Positions 29,461-37,557 of a stretch of 64,000 nucleotides of DNA are shown here, one piece after another. The notes below the pieces were generated by a model. The model had not been told where the DNA came from. It did not search any database and saw only the letters and a program-made list of their open reading frames with translations. Position 1 is the first letter of the stretch. Each line of letters begins with the position of its first letter. The translations under genes and the position numbers were made by a program. Origin of the DNA: Metallibacterium scheffleri (lineage in GTDB: Bacteria; Pseudomonadota; Gammaproteobacteria; Xanthomonadales; Rhodanobacteraceae); NCBI RefSeq assembly GCF_002077135.1, contig NZ_LDOS01000002.1, positions 1,575,865-1,639,864 on the forward strand. Reading direction: 5' to 3'.

Positions 29461-29488
29461 GCAGGACAGTCCGAATGGGACGTCCTGC
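29461..29488. other. Hairpin between the haemoglobin gene and the secreted-protein gene
   Basis: Arms GCAGGAC (29461-29467) and GTCCTGC (29482-29488) enclose a second short stem (GTCC/GGAC), giving a long hairpin. There is no U tract, so it is not a standard terminator. It could be a processing element, attenuator or protein site in the minus-strand transcript. The hairpin itself is seen directly; its role is unknown. Confidence 0.4.
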
Positions 29489-29561
29489 TCCACCCTGGAG
29501 CCTGAGCTTGGATCACGCAGCGGAGCGCCGAAAGACGACCCGCTGAACTTTGGCGAGCCTG

Positions 29562-29924
29562 TCACACGCGGATGATGTCGCGCTTGATCGAATAGAGGAT
29601 GGCGATCACGTCGTTGCGGGTGTCCGCATCCAGTCCGTGTTTTTCCATCGCCCCGACGATGTCGTCCATCACCGCCAGGTATTCCTGCTCGCTGATATTC
29701 ATGCCTCTGTGGGCCGCGAGCATGTCCCGGCCCGTGTAAGCTTCCGGGCCGCCAGATCCAGAACAGAAGAATTCGCGCGCCATGCGTTTGGCGTGCTGCA
29801 GATCCTTGATGTTCTCGAAGCGGGTTTTGACGACGGGATTGACCAGATGCGCGGCGATCACATCGTCAACGAGAGAAGCGATGCCGGGCGCACCGCCCAG
29901 GCGTTCATAAAGTATCGCGGTCAT
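29562..29924 (-). CDS. Group 1 truncated haemoglobin
   Basis: A 120-residue haem protein of the trHb group I type (TAILYERLGGAPGIASLVDD). The proximal His lies in MLAAHRGMNISEQEY and a Phe-rich distal pocket surrounds REFFCSGSGG. Such proteins bind O2 or NO and are often linked to NO detoxification. It is near the fap genes on the same strand, 250 bp downstream of fapF, but a common transcript is not evident. Family secure; role general. Confidence 0.88.
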   Translation of the reverse strand: MTAILYERLGGAPGIASLVDDVIAAHLVNPVVKTRFENIKDLQHAKRMAREFFCSGSGGPEAYTGRDMLAAHRGMNISEQEYLAVMDDIVGAMEKHGLDADTRNDVIAILYSIKRDIIRV

Positions 29925-30174
29925 AGAATCCTCTACCCGGATCGATCAACCGGTTCGCACTGTGGCTGGAATTGCCACAACGCAGCCGTGCGGTTATCCA
30001 CATGCAGATCCGACGATCTGCTTGCCAATGAGTATGCTGAGTGCGCATTGGCAGCCCTTGCCGCTGTAAATCGCGCGGGACCCCTGAGTCTCCACCAGCA
30101 ACACCACGTCGTGTGTGCCCGCAGGTGTGGCTTCCGCAACGGGTCGGTCGCAGGGGCACGCGCGCTGAAACATG

Positions 30175-31554
30175 TCACAGCGTGAACGGCAACTTGGCGG
30201 TGATGCTGAAATCCGGTGCGTCGGGTGTCAGGCCGATACCCAGATTGCCCACAAAAGTCATGCTTTCGCTGAGCGCATAGGTCATGCCGATGCCAAATGT
30301 CGCAGCGTTGCCGGAGCTGCCGATGATGCCTTGCCACACGCCGGTAGCATCGGGGCGAATCCTGGCACTGCTGTTGAGCCGCTCCGAGAAACTCATGCTC
30401 AGGCTCATGCGCTCGTTCAAGGCAAAAGCCACACCGATACCGTAGTTGAGCGCGTTGCCGAGGTCGACCTTGCCCGGGCTGACCGTATCCGGGCTGTTAT
30501 CCAGATCGGAAAAGTGCTTCTTGAAGGTATGGGTGACGCTGGCATTGGCGAACAGGATTGCCGGATCCAGTGTTTTCAACATCGAAGCGCCAAAGTTGAT
30601 GCTCCAGACGCCCTGCCCGGTGGGCTGTTTGGTCGGCACAGCGAAGCGGATGAAGTCGTCGTTGTCGCGCTCGAGCACGGTCCATGGAATGCCGTAAGGC
30701 GCCTGTCCGGTGGGCATGCCGACGCTGGCATTGAGAGCGATTTCAGGCCGCGCGGTTGTCTCTGGAAACAAGCGATAACTTGCGCCTGCGGTGACATCAC
30801 CGATGGCCACATCACCGCCCACGCCAGCCTCGGCCACAGCGGCCGCTGAGCCGCCGGCACCGCCTTTCTGGTAGGTGGTCCAGCGCTGCACCATGGGAAC
30901 TTCGATGCTGGCGGAAAGGTCGCGGGTGATGCCTTTGCGCGCGGCAAAGGTATAAGTGAATGTGTCGGATGCGACATCCTCGACCGCGATGCTGCCAAGG
31001 AATATCGCGTCGAGGGCGAGGAACCCGTTGAGCGTGAGTTGCTTGCGGTCGTATCTCGCGTAGTTGAGGCCGACTTCGAGCGTCAATGGCTGGTTAAACA
31101 GCACATGCTGCTGTTGCAATACATCCTCGACGCTGCGCGATGTGGGCTCCTGGCGCGTGCTGCCCTCGCTGCTGACCAGCGTTTCACTGCTGCTGGTCGC
31201 GGTTGCTGCCTGTGCCGCCCCCGCCGCCACGCCAATACCTGCCACGCCAGTCGTGGCTGCGGGCTTGCCCCCCTGTTGAATAGCCTGTACCCGCGCCACG
31301 CCCTCCTGCGCCTGCACGCGCGCGGTCAGCGCCTGCAAGCGGATCTCCAACTCGCGCAGCTTGCGGACTTCGTCAGCGTAACGCGACTTGAGTGCCTGCA
31401 TCTCGCGGGTGATTGCCTGCATGTCCTGGGTGTTCTCGGCGGCGGCGGTACCTCCGGCCTGCTGCGTCTGCTGCGCCGCTACTGATGCGCTGGCGGCGAG
31501 TGTCACTGCCACCAATGCCAACAACGCGCCTGTTTTGATCTTGCGCATGGTCAT
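30175..31554 (-). CDS. fapF: FapF-like outer-membrane amyloid secretion channel
   Basis: A 459-residue protein with a signal peptide (ALLALVAVTLAASASVAA), an N-terminal coiled coil at about 40-90 (EMQALKSRYADEVRKLRELE), an Ala/Ser/Thr-rich linker and a C-terminal beta-barrel (for example LFPETTARPEIALNASVGMP) ending in Phe-Thr-Leu. This is the architecture of FapF, the trimeric pore that exports Fap amyloid subunits in Pseudomonas. Last gene of the operon, in the FapF position. Name from architecture and synteny rather than close identity; a generic barrel protein is the alternative. Confidence 0.78.
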   Translation of the reverse strand: MTMRKIKTGALLALVAVTLAASASVAAQQTQQAGGTAAAENTQDMQAITREMQALKSRYADEVRKLRELEIRLQALTARVQAQEGVARVQAIQQGGKPAATTGVAGIGVAAGAAQAATATSSSETLVSSEGSTRQEPTSRSVEDVLQQQHVLFNQPLTLEVGLNYARYDRKQLTLNGFLALDAIFLGSIAVEDVASDTFTYTFAARKGITRDLSASIEVPMVQRWTTYQKGGAGGSAAAVAEAGVGGDVAIGDVTAGASYRLFPETTARPEIALNASVGMPTGQAPYGIPWTVLERDNDDFIRFAVPTKQPTGQGVWSINFGASMLKTLDPAILFANASVTHTFKKHFSDLDNSPDTVSPGKVDLGNALNYGIGVAFALNERMSLSMSFSERLNSSARIRPDATGVWQGIIGSSGNAATFGIGMTYALSESMTFVGNLGIGLTPDAPDFSITAKLPFTL

Positions 31555-31596
31555 CGTCGTCCCCTGTAGAGTGTTGCTCGCATATGTGTTGATGAC

Positions 31597-32385
31597 TCAG
31601 TGCCCACCAATGCCCTTCAATTGCCCCAACGCCTGCGCCACGCTCTGTTGCAGCAACTGGCTCGAACCCTGCATCGGCTGCACCAGGGTGATGCGCAATT
31701 GGTTGGATACGTCATGTCCATCGCCGAGCAGAGCGACGGTTTGCAGCACCGCGCCATTGCCCGATGCATCGCCACGGATCATCTGGCGCAGGCTGCCTTG
31801 GTCATCGATTCCCAGCGTCACCGCCATGCCGTCTGCCTGCAGCGCCGCACTGGCGTTGGCACCGTCCATGCTCAATGCCGTGTTGGCGCCGACGCCGTTG
31901 CCCGCGCCTGTGGGCAGGGTGTTGGTCAGGTGCAGCTCGGTGCTGTTGCCAGCATTGTTGAAGTCGCCGACGATCTGGATGCCTTGCTCGATACCGCTGA
32001 CGTTATCCAAGCCACTGGCATCAATCGTCCGATGGCTGGTGTCGACCAGCACACCGCCAGAGCTGCCCTGCACGATGCTGACGGTTGGCACGAAGCTGAC
32101 CTGCGGCGTGCCTTTGGAAAAATCGAAACTGAGCAATGCGCTGCCACTGAGTACGCGTCCATCCGGGCTGTGCCAGGTGGACAGCATCTCGACGCCAAAA
32201 TAAAGCACCTGTCCGGCGCCGGTGACAAAGCGCCCGCGCATGGCATCGAGGGCAGGATCGGATATGGGCTGGATGTCTTGAGTAGCGGTGGGCACGCGTT
32301 CGCCCAGCAAGCCCTCATCGGCTGCTGCAGGCAAGGCTAGGACCGTGGCAAGAGCCAGTACAATCAAAGTCGGAATGCCGCGCAT
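31597..32385 (-). CDS. fapE: FapE-like minor amyloid-associated protein
   Basis: A 262-residue exported protein starting MRGIPTLIVLALATVLALPA, with GGAG seven bases upstream; a 13-codon extension is less likely. The mature part is Ser/Gly/Asn/Gln-rich (IQIVGDFNNAGNSTELHLTN; GAGNGVGANTALSMDGANAS) with a C-terminal helical stretch (LLQQSVAQALGQLKG). In Pseudomonas FapE is a minor fibre component secreted with FapC. The identification rests mainly on position between fapD and fapF and composition. Confidence 0.7.
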   Translation of the reverse strand: MRGIPTLIVLALATVLALPAAADEGLLGERVPTATQDIQPISDPALDAMRGRFVTGAGQVLYFGVEMLSTWHSPDGRVLSGSALLSFDFSKGTPQVSFVPTVSIVQGSSGGVLVDTSHRTIDASGLDNVSGIEQGIQIVGDFNNAGNSTELHLTNTLPTGAGNGVGANTALSMDGANASAALQADGMAVTLGIDDQGSLRQMIRGDASGNGAVLQTVALLGDGHDVSNQLRITLVQPMQGSSQLLQQSVAQALGQLKGIGGH

Positions 32386-32445
32386 GGTGGATCTCCAAGT
32401 TGTGCTGCGTCGACTCGACTGCACGCTGCGACTGCTTGCGCGCGC

Positions 32446-33159
32446 TCAGAACAGGTCGGCTTTGGTGAAACCGAAATCGATCAGTTCGGCATCGGTGATC
32501 GGGCCCTGACGCGAACCCAGCAGCGTGCGCGCGCTGGGTCCACCCTTGGCATCCAGCAACACCGAATTGCGATTGAAGCCCGAACCGATCACCACGAACA
32601 CCGCCTTGGAAGGCCAGGCGGCCATGAAATCGTTGAATGCCAGCGTCTTGTTGCCCAGCGCGGGATCAGCCAGATACACGCGATCACCAGCGATGCGCTT
32701 GAGCACAACAAAATGTTTGTAGCCCTTGGTGTCCAGCAGCACGATGCCGGGCACACGCAAACTACGCAGGCGCGGCTCGGACACTTTGTAGCCACGGCCG
32801 CGCATGCCCAGGCCTTCGACGTATTGCTTGATATCCAGCAGCGAGAAACCTTGTTTCTCGACCTTGCCTGGATCGGCCTTGGCCAGCATGCCGGCCATCA
32901 CCGTCCACTCGTTCACATCGATGTCGTAGGCGTACTTGAGCAAGGTAGCCAGAGCCGCCGCACCACAACTGAAGTCGGTCGCCTGCGGCACGATGCCGGT
33001 GAAGCGCGCCTCGCGCAGGCTGGTGACCTTGGCGCGATACACCTCGCCGGTAGGCTGCACGTTGCCGAAGCGAATATCGGCCGCGCGTGCGAAGGAGCCG
33101 CTACCGCCCGGTGCAAGCAGGCAAGCCAACAACACGGCAAACGGAATTTTGGCGTCCAT
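32446..33159 (-). CDS. fapD: FapD-like C39-family cysteine peptidase
   Basis: A 237-residue periplasmic papain-like protease of the C39 type, homologous to FapD of the Fap amyloid operon. Catalytic elements are Gln59 and Cys65 in VPQATDFSCGAAALATLL, His149 in GYKHFVVLKRI and Asp165 in YLADPALGNK. A signal peptide is at 1-27. FapD is needed to process or release subunits before export through FapF. Start 33159 is chosen over one 23 codons upstream since it begins at the signal. This is the best-conserved marker of the operon. Confidence 0.85.
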   Translation of the reverse strand: MDAKIPFAVLLACLLAPGGSGSFARAADIRFGNVQPTGEVYRAKVTSLREARFTGIVPQATDFSCGAAALATLLKYAYDIDVNEWTVMAGMLAKADPGKVEKQGFSLLDIKQYVEGLGMRGRGYKVSEPRLRSLRVPGIVLLDTKGYKHFVVLKRIAGDRVYLADPALGNKTLAFNDFMAAWPSKAVFVVIGSGFNRNSVLLDAKGGPSARTLLGSRQGPITDAELIDFGFTKADLF

Positions 33160-33235
33160 GAAGGCTCGATTCGCTGGATTCGATCGAAAAGCGGGGCAGC
33201 GAACTGCCCCGCCGGATACGTCGATCAATCAGCGA

Positions 33236-34588
33236 TTACTCAGCCCCGCCACCGCTGCTGCCGCCACCCGAAGAAGCCTGGGTGACTGCCAACGCGAGGG
33301 AGTTAGCCTGCTGGTTGCCGGTGCCTGAAGCGATGTTCACGCCGATGTTGCCTTGCGCGTTCTGCAGCGCAGAGCCACTCAGCGAGGCCGTGTTGGTGCT
33401 CATCACCGCGACATAGCTGTAGTCAACGATTTGCCCTGACAACGCTGCGCTCATCTCTTCAAGAGTGATTTCATCGTTGTTGTTCATGACCAGCGAACCA
33501 CCGTCGTTGCTGGGATCCATCGGATCATTGCCCGGGGTACGCACGATCGGGTTGCCGTTGATGTCGGTGCCCTGTGTGCTGGTATCCCAGTCAGTGTGGC
33601 CCAGCCACGGGCCATTGGTCGGATGCGCCGAAGTCGGCGTTTCACCCTGCGCCACGCCCCAATTGTCCGGGAACATGTTGTAGCGCTGGTCCGAGGTACC
33701 GATGGAGGTACCCATCACTTGGCCACCCTCGCCGCTGCCGCCCACCGTGCCGGTCAAGTTGATTGTGATCAAGTCCACGAACTGCTGGGTATAGCCCTCG
33801 TTGAGCGTGTAGTTGCCGCCCGAATCCTGCTTGCTGTTGACCGAGGCCGTGGCCATGCTGTTGGTCCCGGTCGAAGCCACCAGGTTGTTCTGCTGCTGGT
33901 TGTTGTTGCCCGCTGCGATGTTGACGCCGATGTTGCCCGTCGCATTCTGCAGTGCGTTACCACCGAGGTTGGCCATGTTGGTCTGGCCAAAGTTGCCGGT
34001 GGTATTGGCGGCGTTGACCTGCTCGACGAACACCTCCGAGTCGGCCATGGTGAAGGCGAACGAAGCGTCCGCCGCCGCCAATGCGGCCGCGTTGTGCTGC
34101 TGGTTGTTGTCGCCCGCTGCCACGTTCAGGCCGATATTGCCCTGTGCATTCTGGGCCGCGTCGTCAGCGATCGACGCATCGTTGGCCAGCAGATAGTTTT
34201 CACCATTGTTGCCGACATTGTGCTGGCGGTTGTCCACCACGGCGATCGCCGCTGAGTCGGTGTTGATCGCGCCGCTGACAGTCGGATTGCCGGTGATCGA
34301 GACATCGGTCAGCAGGCTCAGATCCTTGTTCATGCGCACGCGGCGGATCGAGGTGTCGGTATTGATGTCGACGTTCTCGTAGTACTGCACGTCGCCGTAG
34401 ATATAGGCACTCGCGTTGAGCAGATAGTTGCGGATCCAGTCTTGCTGGTCGAGGGTGTAGTTCACCGTCGTATTGACGGTGCAAGTACCACCGCAGCTGG
34501 GACCTTCCTGCGCGAACGCCGCTGGCGCAATGCTGCCGGCACCAGCAAGAATGGCCAGCGTGAGCAGGTTTCGTTTCAAGTTACGCAT
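33236..34588 (-). CDS. fapC: FapC-like major amyloid subunit with three imperfect repeats
   Basis: A 450-residue exported protein, Asn/Gln/Gly/Ala-rich, with a 26-residue signal peptide. Three imperfect repeats occur at about 145-170 (NAQGNIGLNVAAGDNNQQ), 211-236 (NATGNIGVNIAAGNNNQQ) and 407-432 (NAQGNIGVNIASGTGNQQ), separated by linkers of about 40 and 170 residues. This is the repeat-linker design of Fap amyloid subunits. A C-x3-C pair (SCGGTC, 32-36) sits after the signal, unlike the C-terminal CxxC of Pseudomonas FapC. The second linker carries a non-repetitive, Pro/Asp-rich insert. The major fibre protein is the most likely role. Confidence 0.83.
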   Translation of the reverse strand: MRNLKRNLLTLAILAGAGSIAPAAFAQEGPSCGGTCTVNTTVNYTLDQQDWIRNYLLNASAYIYGDVQYYENVDINTDTSIRRVRMNKDLSLLTDVSITGNPTVSGAINTDSAAIAVVDNRQHNVGNNGENYLLANDASIADDAAQNAQGNIGLNVAAGDNNQQHNAAALAAADASFAFTMADSEVFVEQVNAANTTGNFGQTNMANLGGNALQNATGNIGVNIAAGNNNQQQNNLVASTGTNSMATASVNSKQDSGGNYTLNEGYTQQFVDLITINLTGTVGGSGEGGQVMGTSIGTSDQRYNMFPDNWGVAQGETPTSAHPTNGPWLGHTDWDTSTQGTDINGNPIVRTPGNDPMDPSNDGGSLVMNNNDEITLEEMSAALSGQIVDYSYVAVMSTNTASLSGSALQNAQGNIGVNIASGTGNQQANSLALAVTQASSGGGSSGGGAE

Positions 34589-34623
34589 GATGCATCTCCT
34601 GTCGTTGGAATGGTTTCAGGCTT

Positions 34624-35259
34624 TCAACGGGGTGGCAGATCAACCGTGATGAGCAGGCGGTTGCCCGCGGTATTGCCCATCCCGGCGATCTGATTGAGTT
34701 GCACCACCCCCTCCGCCCCACGCAACGCCGTACCCGCAACGGACGCCGAGCGTGGCGAGGAAGATGGATTGGCTTGCGAACGGCCCCCCGCGGCACCGTT
34801 CGTTTGCGTGCCGAGGCCAGCCAGCCAGGTACTGGATGTCTGCTCCTCGATACCTTGTTGCGCCAGCGATACGGCGACCGCGATGGCGTTGGCCTCGCGA
34901 TTGCCGATACCACTGGCCTGATTGATGGAAATCAGCCCGCGCGCGCCGGATAACGCGTTGCCGCTGATGTCGGCGACCATCGCGTCGGGCACGCTGGCGC
35001 TCAGCGCACTGATGCGCTGGCGTTGTTCGATCTGGACATTTGCAAGCGGCCCGATGGCCAATGCCGCTGCGTTCGACTGAAGATTGCTGTCACCAGCGGC
35101 CAGATTCACCGCAATCGCGCCACTGGCGCCGGCCAGCGCATTGCCACCTATGCTGCTGGTGGTGAGATAACGCAACATCTCAGCGTAACCGTCCTGGGCC
35201 CTGGCGGTGGAGAGACCCAGCATCAGCAGAGCACATGCAACAGCGAAGAGGCGGACCAT
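34624..35259 (-). CDS. fapB: FapB-like minor amyloid subunit
   Basis: A 211-residue exported protein (signal 1-21) with three related repeats at about 40-68 (ALAGASGAIAVNLAAGDSNL), 101-129 (ALSGARGLISINQASGIGN) and 178-204 (ALRGAEGVVQLNQIAGMGNT). The spacing and the G-x-(I/V)-x-(I/V/L)-N pattern match the repeats of the downstream FapC-like protein. In Pseudomonas FapB is the nucleator of FapC. Its ATG overlaps the stop of the preceding gene (TGATG). Role by analogy. Confidence 0.78.
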   Translation of the reverse strand: MVRLFAVACALLMLGLSTARAQDGYAEMLRYLTTSSIGGNALAGASGAIAVNLAAGDSNLQSNAAALAIGPLANVQIEQRQRISALSASVPDAMVADISGNALSGARGLISINQASGIGNREANAIAVAVSLAQQGIEEQTSSTWLAGLGTQTNGAAGGRSQANPSSSPRSASVAGTALRGAEGVVQLNQIAGMGNTAGNRLLITVDLPPR

Positions 35260-35753
35260 CAGCCGCCACCCTTGATCACGCCAGCGCCTTGCAAGGCACC
35301 CGTGATCTGATTGCCGATGCTGCGCGTGATACCACCCACGCTACCCAGCACACCGCCCGGGCCACCTGAGTTGATCGCCGGCACGCGGCCACTACTGGAG
35401 CCGCTCTGCAGAAGATCCGCGCCGTGCAGCGCGCCGCCGACTGCGTTTTCGACCACGGCGCCCGGCGCTGCGCCGCTGATCGCGGCATACGCCGCGTCGT
35501 CCAACTCGAGATTGCCGAGCATGTCGCGCATCTCGGGGCGCACGCTGGGGTCAATGATGGTGGCCAGCCCCGGCGCTTGCATGCGTGTCGCGTGACGATC
35601 GGGCACGGCGCGCACCAACACGAACTCGCCGGGCTTGGTATTGACGCCGCGCCGGGCGCCCGCGGCTTCCACCGGGAGCGCCAACACGCTCAATACCAGC
35701 AGCAGAGCCAGCAACAACACCGAACTGATGAATATTCGAGGGAACTTGATCAC
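35259..35753 (-). CDS. fapA: FapA-like first gene of the amyloid operon
   Basis: A 164-residue protein that starts at GTG 35753 with AGGAGA five bases upstream, followed by a signal peptide (SSVLLLALLLVLSVLALPVE). The mature part has FVLVRAVPDRHATRMQAPGL and a Gly/Ser-rich C-terminus (GGPGGVLGSVGGITRSIGNQ). No clear family. Fap operons begin with a small exported FapA, which tunes the FapB/FapC ratio, and this gene occupies that place. It is directly downstream of the sigma-54 promoter and overlaps fapB. Confidence 0.62.
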   Translation of the reverse strand: MIKFPRIFISSVLLLALLLVLSVLALPVEAAGARRGVNTKPGEFVLVRAVPDRHATRMQAPGLATIIDPSVRPEMRDMLGNLELDDAAYAAISGAAPGAVVENAVGGALHGADLLQSGSSSGRVPAINSGGPGGVLGSVGGITRSIGNQITGALQGAGVIKGGG

Positions 35754-35781
35754 GGCACTCTCCTTGCGCCCATGTCTTCAA

Positions 35782-35796
35782 GCAAGCTTGATGCCA
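35782..35796 (-). promoter_or_regulatory. Sigma-54 (-24/-12) promoter of the fap operon
   Basis: On the minus strand the sequence TGGCATCAAGCTTGC matches the RpoN consensus TGGCAC-N5-TTGC in all but one position, with correct spacing. The -24 GG is at 35795-35794 and the -12 GC at 35783-35782. The predicted start (about 35771) lies 18 bp before the GTG of fapA. A sigma-54 activator gene lies immediately upstream, which supports the call. Confidence 0.82.
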
Positions 35797-35805
35797 ATAA
35801 ATTTA

Positions 35806-35826
35806 AACCATATAAATCATATAGTT
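35806..35826. promoter_or_regulatory. 8-5-8 palindrome upstream of the fap promoter, candidate regulator site
   Basis: AACCATAT-AAATC-ATATAGTT: 8-bp arms pairing at 7 of 8 positions around a 5-bp centre. It lies 10 bp upstream of the -24 element. It shares its length, AAC...GTT ends and centre type with the site in front of the activator gene (37637-37657), suggesting one regulator binds both. Binding is inferred. Confidence 0.5.
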
Positions 35827-36192
35827 GTTCATTTTTTTCTAGCGGAGTCGGTGGCCAGTGTCTCGATCTTGATACGCCTGCCGAATGCCTATCGCGAGGG
35901 AACGGCCTGATTGCTTGTGCGCGTCCTCGAACCGGCTGTAGCAGCCATGAAACAGGCATCTCGCGAAATCATTACAACGTGTCCGCCGCCAGCACGAAGC
36001 CCTGATTTGGCGCTGGCGCAACGTCGGGACTCGGAAAAATGGATGGTCGGCGATTTCACGAGCAGCCCCGCCGCGCGGAGCAACGCAGCGCAACGTGCGG
36101 AATCAACCGGTGGGACTTATCGCGATGCCGGCGTGGTCAGTGCGCCATGAACCCGCGCGCGTTGCGCGCTGCCGGATGCGCATCTGCGGCTC

Positions 36193-37557
36193 TCAGGCAG
36201 CGCTGCCCAGAGATACCTGCAGCTTCTTGCACAGCCGATACAGGGTGACGCGAGATATGCCAAGACGCCGCGCGCACTCGCTCATGTTGTGGCGCGTTTC
36301 GCGCAGCGTTTGTTGGATCAATTCGCGCTCGGCCTGCTCGCGGGCATGATCCAGTGAGGGCGCGCAGCGGCCTTCTGCCAGATCGCTTTCCAGCTCAAGA
36401 TCCTGCGCGTGGATCAATCCGCCATCGCAGAGCACGGCTGCTCGACGCACGCGGTTCATCAGTTCGCGGACGTTGCCTGGCCATGGATGCAGGCTGATGG
36501 CATCGAGCGCCTCGCGACTGTAACCACGCGCACGCACACCATGTTCGCGCGCGAAGCGCTCGAGGAAATAACGCGCCAGCATTTCGGCGTCCTGTCCGCG
36601 CTCGCGCAGCGGCGGCATCCGCAGACGCAACACGTTGAGTCGGTAGTAGAGATCGGCGCGAAACTGGCCTTCGGCCACGGCGCGCTCCAGATCGACATGC
36701 GTGGCGGCGATGACGCGCACATCCAGGCGCAGGTGCTCATTGCCGCCGATACGCTCGATGGTGCCTTCCTGCAGGAAACGCAGCAGATTGACTTGCGCGT
36801 CGAGTGGCAGGTCGCCGATTTCATCAAGGAATACCGTGCCCTGCTGGGCCGACTCCAGCTTGCCGATCTTGCGCGCGTTGGCGCCAGTGAATGCACCACG
36901 CTCATGACCAAACAACTCCGACTGCACCAGTTTTTCCGGCAGGGCGCCGCAGTTGATTGCGACAAACGGACCGCGTGCGCGCGCTGACAGACGATGCAGA
37001 TTGCGTGCCGCGACTTCCTTGCCGGTACCTGATTCGCCGGTAATCAGCACCGGTACGTTGACCGCGGCCAGCTTGCGCACCTGACCGTGCATCTCCACCA
37101 GCGCATCACTGGCACCGACCATGCCATCCAGCCCCAGCGCGGCCTGCTGCTCGGCATTGGCGGCTTGCGGCCCCAGCTTGGCCATGCCCCAGGCGTGTCC
37201 TAGCGCAGCCAGTAGCCGATTGATGTCCACCGGTTGCGTGCAGAAATCGAAAAAGCTGCCATAGATGACTTCGCATACGTGCTTGTCGGTCAATGCATGC
37301 TCGCTGACATGGGCCAGCCACTCGGTGGATGGATGCGATGCGATCAAACGCTCGACCCGGCGCAGCATCGGCGCCTGTCCGGCACCCAGATCGAGCAGTG
37401 CGACGTGGGCATCGTGGCGCCGCAGCGCTTCGGGTACATGGTCGAGTTGCTCGACCTCGACGCGCCTCCAGCCGGCATCGCGCAAGGCCTTGTCCACTGA
37501 TGGCGCGAAAGCGCCGTAATGCACGAAATCGCGTGCGACCGGATGCACCGAAGCCAT
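36193..37557 (-). CDS. Sigma-54-dependent enhancer-binding regulator (VpsR/FleQ-like)
   Basis: A 454-residue activator. An N-terminal receiver-like domain (1-125) keeps an Asp at the phosphoacceptor-like position (VALLDL, D56). A AAA+ domain follows with Walker A GESGTGKE (174-181), Walker B TVFLDEIGDL and the sigma-54 contact loop GAFTGA (221-226). A Fis-type HTH (MSECARRLGISRVTLYRL) is at the end. Such VpsR-like proteins often read c-di-GMP and control matrix genes. ATG 37557 is favoured by GGGGAGA 7 nt upstream; ATG 37572 is the longest start. It is upstream of fap on the same strand and is its likely activator. Confidence 0.88.
   Translation of the reverse strand: MASVHPVARDFVHYGAFAPSVDKALRDAGWRRVEVEQLDHVPEALRRHDAHVALLDLGAGQAPMLRRVERLIASHPSTEWLAHVSEHALTDKHVCEVIYGSFFDFCTQPVDINRLLAALGHAWGMAKLGPQAANAEQQAALGLDGMVGASDALVEMHGQVRKLAAVNVPVLITGESGTGKEVAARNLHRLSARARGPFVAINCGALPEKLVQSELFGHERGAFTGANARKIGKLESAQQGTVFLDEIGDLPLDAQVNLLRFLQEGTIERIGGNEHLRLDVRVIAATHVDLERAVAEGQFRADLYYRLNVLRLRMPPLRERGQDAEMLARYFLERFAREHGVRARGYSREALDAISLHPWPGNVRELMNRVRRAAVLCDGGLIHAQDLELESDLAEGRCAPSLDHAREQAERELIQQTLRETRHNMSECARRLGISRVTLYRLCKKLQVSLGSAA

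Larger units (their letters stand above)
35754..36192. other. Intergenic control region between the activator gene and fap operon
   Basis: This 439-bp stretch has no gene. It holds the -24/-12 promoter (35782-35796), an 8-5-8 palindrome just upstream (35806-35826), and a lone half-site CATTACAA (35970-35977) about 200 bp upstream of the start of transcription. An AT-rich segment at 35794-35840 contrasts with GC-rich flanks. Short open frames here look like noise. Confidence 0.6.

Noticed and set aside
33596-34255. 219-residue plus-strand frame
   Set aside because: Antisense to the fapC repeats; its apparent repetition mirrors the repeats on the other strand.
33236-35259. Repeats considered as CRISPR or DNA satellite
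   Set aside because: The periodicity is at the protein level with imperfect, unevenly spaced units in two coding frames; there are no spacers or identical DNA repeats.
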